Below, in pieces: positions 61,409-64,000 of a stretch of 64,000 bases of DNA. Positions within the stretch are counted from its first letter, which is position 1. Each line of letters opens with the position of its first letter. Below the pieces are notes generated by a model that saw only the letters and a list, made by a program, of their open reading frames with translations, ran no database searches and was not told the DNA's origin. This stretch comes from Galbibacter sp038433465 (GTDB taxonomy: Bacteria > Bacteroidota > Bacteroidia > Flavobacteriales > Flavobacteriaceae), in contig NZ_JAESVF010000003.1 of the NCBI RefSeq assembly GCF_038433465.1, forward strand, positions 186,001 to 250,000, written 5' to 3'. A program made the translations under genes and the position numbers.

Positions 61409-62356
61409 ATGAAATTTTACACATTACAAAACAAACAAAAGCTTCCAGCCATCGGTTTAGGAACTTGGAAATCTGACACCGGAAAAGTTGGAGAAGCAGT
61501 TTTAGAAGCCATCAAAGCTGGTTATAGACATATTGATTGTGCTTCGGTTTACGGCAATGAAGCTGAAATTGGCACGGCTCTACAAACAGCCTTTAAGGAA
61601 GGCTTGGTAAAAAGAGAAGACTTGTGGATTACGTCAAAACTTTGGAACAATGCGCACGAAAGTGATAAAGTAATACCAGCACTAAAACAAACTTTAAAAG
61701 ATTTACAACTCGATTATCTCGACTTATACCTCATCCACTGGCCTGTTGCTTTTAAAGCTGATGTTGGATTTGCGAGCAAAGCCGAAGAGTTTCTAACTCC
61801 GGAAGAAGCCCCGATTATCGAAACTTGGAAAAAAATGGAGGAAGCCTACAACAACGGATTGGTAAAAAGTATTGGAGTTTCAAACTTCAGTATGAAAAAA
61901 CTAAAAGATCTCTTGGTAGATGCTACACACGCTCCGCAAGTTAATCAAGTTGAGTTACACCCGCTCTTACATCAAGAAGAATTATTGGAGTTTTGCAGTA
62001 ACAATTCAATTATTTTAACTGGGTATTCTCCGTTAGGCTCAAGCGATCGTTCGCAAGAAATGAAAAAAGACAACGAACCTAATTTACTCGAAAACGAAGT
62101 AATTGTTTCCATCGCTAAAAAACATAATTGCTCTCCTGCACAAGTACTTTTGAGTTGGCATTTAAGTAGAGGAACCGCTGTAATTCCGAAGTCGACTAAC
62201 CCAAGAAGGATAAAAGAAAACTTAGAGAGTTATCAAATCTCGCTAACAGAAGAAGATTTACAAAAAATAAAAACCTTAGACAAAGGTTATCGTTACGTAG
62301 ATGCTAAGTTTTTTGAGGTGCCAAATGGTCCTTATAAAAATATTTACGACGAATAG
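61409..62356 (+). CDS. Aldo/keto reductase
   Basis: This 315-residue NADPH-dependent reductase has the complete catalytic tetrad Asp43, Tyr48, Lys77 and His110 (YRHIDCASVYGNE, WITSKLWNN, YLIHWP), GLGTWKSDTGKV at the start and IPKSTNPRRIKEN near the cofactor-binding C-terminus. The family reduces aldehydes and ketones; the closest classes include plant-type and bacterial aldose reductases, so the substrate is not determined. Single gene. Confidence 0.9.
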   Translation: MKFYTLQNKQKLPAIGLGTWKSDTGKVGEAVLEAIKAGYRHIDCASVYGNEAEIGTALQTAFKEGLVKREDLWITSKLWNNAHESDKVIPALKQTLKDLQLDYLDLYLIHWPVAFKADVGFASKAEEFLTPEEAPIIETWKKMEEAYNNGLVKSIGVSNFSMKKLKDLLVDATHAPQVNQVELHPLLHQEELLEFCSNNSIILTGYSPLGSSDRSQEMKKDNEPNLLENEVIVSIAKKHNCSPAQVLLSWHLSRGTAVIPKSTNPRRIKENLESYQISLTEEDLQKIKTLDKGYRYVDAKFFEVPNGPYKNIYDE

Positions 62357-62408
62357 AAAACAATTTTAACGTGAGTTCGAAATATGAATGATGAATATGT
62401 AATAAAAT

Positions 62409-62584
62409 TGACCTATTTAAAAAGTATTGAAAATCAAGGAAGCAGCGTGGGCTGATAGATAAAAAGCTGTTTGAGCGTAGCGAGTTCTTTTTATCTGTGG
62501 AGGATGATTCCGTAGATTTTCTCGTACTTTTTAAATCTGTCTTGACTTTTTTGTTTCGTTTTTGTGTCAAGACAAAAATGAAAA
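62409..62584 (-). repeat. Interspersed repeat family 1, copy E (reverse orientation)
   Basis: This roughly 176-bp copy on the minus strand preserves both hairpins: GTCTTGAC/GTCAAGAC and the AGATAAAAAG/CTTTTTATCT pair. It is the only copy in convergent position (aldo/keto reductase and ndh). With the inverted repeat at 62659 it accounts for most of the 382-bp gap. Confidence 0.85.
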
Positions 62585-62658
62585 TATTACTAAATAATTG
62601 AAAAGCAAATAGTTGACCCTTACTCGTATTGACATTTATATCGAACTGAGGTTATTTT

Positions 62659-62725
62659 AATATTATGGGACTATCTAAAAAGTTTAGTTTTTATCAAACT
62701 GAGCTTAATATAGTCCCTTAATATT
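62659..62725. other. Long inverted repeat, terminator or MITE-like remnant
   Basis: AATATTATGGGACTAT (62659-62674) and ATAGTCCCTTAATATT (62710-62725) match with one mismatch. The inner GGGACTATCTAAAAAGT resembles the ends of some insertion sequences from memory, and the whole 67 bp could be a remnant of a small mobile element. No direct-repeat target duplication is clear. It sits between convergent genes and may also end transcription. Confidence 0.45.
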
Positions 62726-62738
62726 TGTGTTTTAAATC

Positions 62739-64000
62739 CTATCCTGTAACATCTTCAGCAGTGTTTTTTGGACTGCTTACTAATGTGTTTTTATATTTTT
62801 TATACGGACGAATAATAAGTCGTGCTTCACGGTCAAAACGAATGTAATTATACACCCAATTCGTAAAAACCACTACCCGATTTCTAAATCCGATTAAGAA
62901 AAATAAGTGTACAAACATCCACACAAACCAAGCAAACATCCCTTGAAATTTGTAGTTTGGCATATCGACAACGGCTTTGTTTCTCCCAACAGTGGCCATG
63001 GTTCCTTTGTCTTTGTATTGAAAAGGCACCATTTGATTTTTAGACTCTAAAAAGCTTACTAAGTTTTCTCCTAAATGTTTTCCCTGCTGAATAGCAACTT
63101 GCGCTACCATAGGATGCCCCTGCGGATATTCTTCAGAAGTCATACATGCAACATCGCCTATGGCAAAAATATTTTCGTAGCCTTCAACCTTATTAAACTC
63201 ATTAACTTTAAATCGGTTACTAAAAGTGATACAATCTTTAGCATCAATTCCTTTTATCGTTTCGCCTTTTACACCCGCAGCCCAAATTAGCGTTGCAGTA
63301 TTAAAAGTTAAATCGGTATTTGTTGTTACTAAGTCGCCATCGTAACTAGTTACTCGCGTATTTTTCCAAACATGAACTCCTAAGTCTTCCAAATAATCTT
63401 CAGCTTTTTCAGAAGCTTTAGCACTCATCCCTTTTAAAATAGAATCGCCCGATTGCACAATATTAATTTGTGCGCGTCGCGTATCTAAGTCGGGATAATC
63501 TTTAGGTAAAATTCCTTTTTTTATTTCTGCTAAAGCACCAGCCAATTCCACTCCTGTTGGCCCCGCCCCTACAATTACAAAATTCATCAACGCATCTTGT
63601 CGGTCAAGACTATCGGTAAGCAGTGCTTCTTCAAAGTTTTCAAGAATTAAACTTCTTAAATTTAAAGCTTCAGGCACCGTTTTCATAATCATACTATTCG
63701 CCTCGATTTCTTTATTTCCGAAGAAATTAGTGCTCGAACCAGTTGCCAATACCAGATAATCATATTTTAACGGACCAATATCTGTTTGAATTGTATTTGT
63801 TGCTGAATCTACAGCGTCAACATGCGCCAATCGAAAATAAAAATTAGGATATTTTGAAAGAATTTTCCGAATCGGATACGCAATAGAATCGGGTTCCAAA
63901 CCACCTGTTGAAACTTGATATAGCAATGGTTGAAACGTGTGGTAATTATGTTTATCAAGTAAAACTACCTGCATTTCTTGCTTGGCGAGCTTTTTTGCCA
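62739..64000 (-). CDS. ndh: NDH-2 type NADH dehydrogenase, 5'-truncated by the window edge
   Basis: The visible 419 residues lack the N-terminal FAD GxGxxG motif; the frame continues through the window edge as AKKLAKQE before MQVVLLDKHNYHTFQPLLYQV, so the real start is outside. An NAD-binding motif GAGPTGVELAGAL, the AVGD-like IFAIGDVACM and a C-terminal membrane-associated segment MFAWFVWMFVHLFFLIGFRNR are present. NDH-2 oxidises NADH and reduces quinone without proton pumping, on the inner face of the membrane. Confidence 0.9.
   Translation of the reverse strand, partial: AKKLAKQEMQVVLLDKHNYHTFQPLLYQVSTGGLEPDSIAYPIRKILSKYPNFYFRLAHVDAVDSATNTIQTDIGPLKYDYLVLATGSSTNFFGNKEIEANSMIMKTVPEALNLRSLILENFEEALLTDSLDRQDALMNFVIVGAGPTGVELAGALAEIKKGILPKDYPDLDTRRAQINIVQSGDSILKGMSAKASEKAEDYLEDLGVHVWKNTRVTSYDGDLVTTNTDLTFNTATLIWAAGVKGETIKGIDAKDCITFSNRFKVNEFNKVEGYENIFAIGDVACMTSEEYPQGHPMVAQVAIQQGKHLGENLVSFLESKNQMVPFQYKDKGTMATVGRNKAVVDMPNYKFQGMFAWFVWMFVHLFFLIGFRNRVVVFTNWVYNYIRFDREARLIIRPYKKYKNTLVSSPKNTAEDVTG

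Overview
The window is a piece of a Bacteroidota chromosome, almost certainly a marine or aquatic Flavobacteriaceae. The DNA is AT-rich and start codons lack clear Shine-Dalgarno sites. Promoters that can be read follow the Bacteroidota pattern (TTG, about 19 bp, TAnnTTTG). The gene content is typical of the group: bacillithiol synthesis (bshC), a long SecA without the C-terminal zinc motif, a PduO-type cobalamin adenosyltransferase with MeaB, LytTR and 2TM-domain signalling genes, and many lipoproteins and Sec-exported hydrolases. I see no tRNA, rRNA, CRISPR array, prophage or intact insertion sequence. The gene content is mostly core; the unusual material lies between genes.

Layout. 1-8.1 kb: bshC, a structured intergenic element, and secreted peptidases/hydrolases (M14, M20, alpha/beta hydrolase). 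8.3-15.6 kb (minus): a MoxR-type AAA+ ATPase with its VWA partner, a TPR lipoprotein pair, and a LytS/LytTR two-component operon carrying three 2TM modules. 16-24 kb: Tat-exported LD-carboxypeptidase, GNAT, GGCT-like protein, recQ, then kdsD-tatC-AhpD-like and lptB, and an NlpE-META lipoprotein. 24-32 kb: pssA, lnt, a DUF1684 lipoprotein, an MFS transporter behind a leader ORF and terminator, a methyltransferase, a secreted hydrolase and a DUF1543 protein. 32-41 kb: an Lrp regulator, an ABC-F protein, a shrunken methyltransferase-like gene, DUF4256, a 49-aa membrane protein plus PduO, DUF2795 and secA. 41-48 kb: lipoprotein MsrA, an ECF sigma/anti-sigma/DUF4097-like operon, galactose mutarotase, Ohr and MeaB. 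47.6-51.2 kb: a four-gene glycolipid-modification operon (GT2, LAB_N, ArnT-like, EEISWGQR membrane protein). 51.4-64 kb: a 3-hydroxyacyl-CoA dehydrogenase, a small lipoprotein, a secreted double-VOC protein, a carboxypeptidase-regulatory-domain protein, lpd, two outer-membrane beta-barrel paralogues, a PP-loop gene broken by an in-frame TAG, aroQ, xerD, an aldo/keto reductase and NDH-2 (cut by the window edge).

The genes share an envelope theme: KdsD and LptB serve LPS synthesis and export; PssA, Lnt and SecA/TatC serve phospholipid, lipoprotein and protein export; and the ArnT-like operon probably decorates lipid A or another lipid-linked glycan. PduO and MeaB both serve adenosylcobalamin-dependent methylmalonyl-CoA mutase, which is not itself in the window.

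The most novel signals are non-coding. There are two interspersed repeat families (five copies each in 64 kb), and a roughly 20-bp palindromic module is inserted into members of both. Pairs of AATTGTA direct repeats at exact 21-bp spacing lie between the LytTR operon and the LD-carboxypeptidase gene. A 25-codon leader ORF with an intrinsic terminator precedes the MFS gene, and a hairpin-rich element lies beside bshC.
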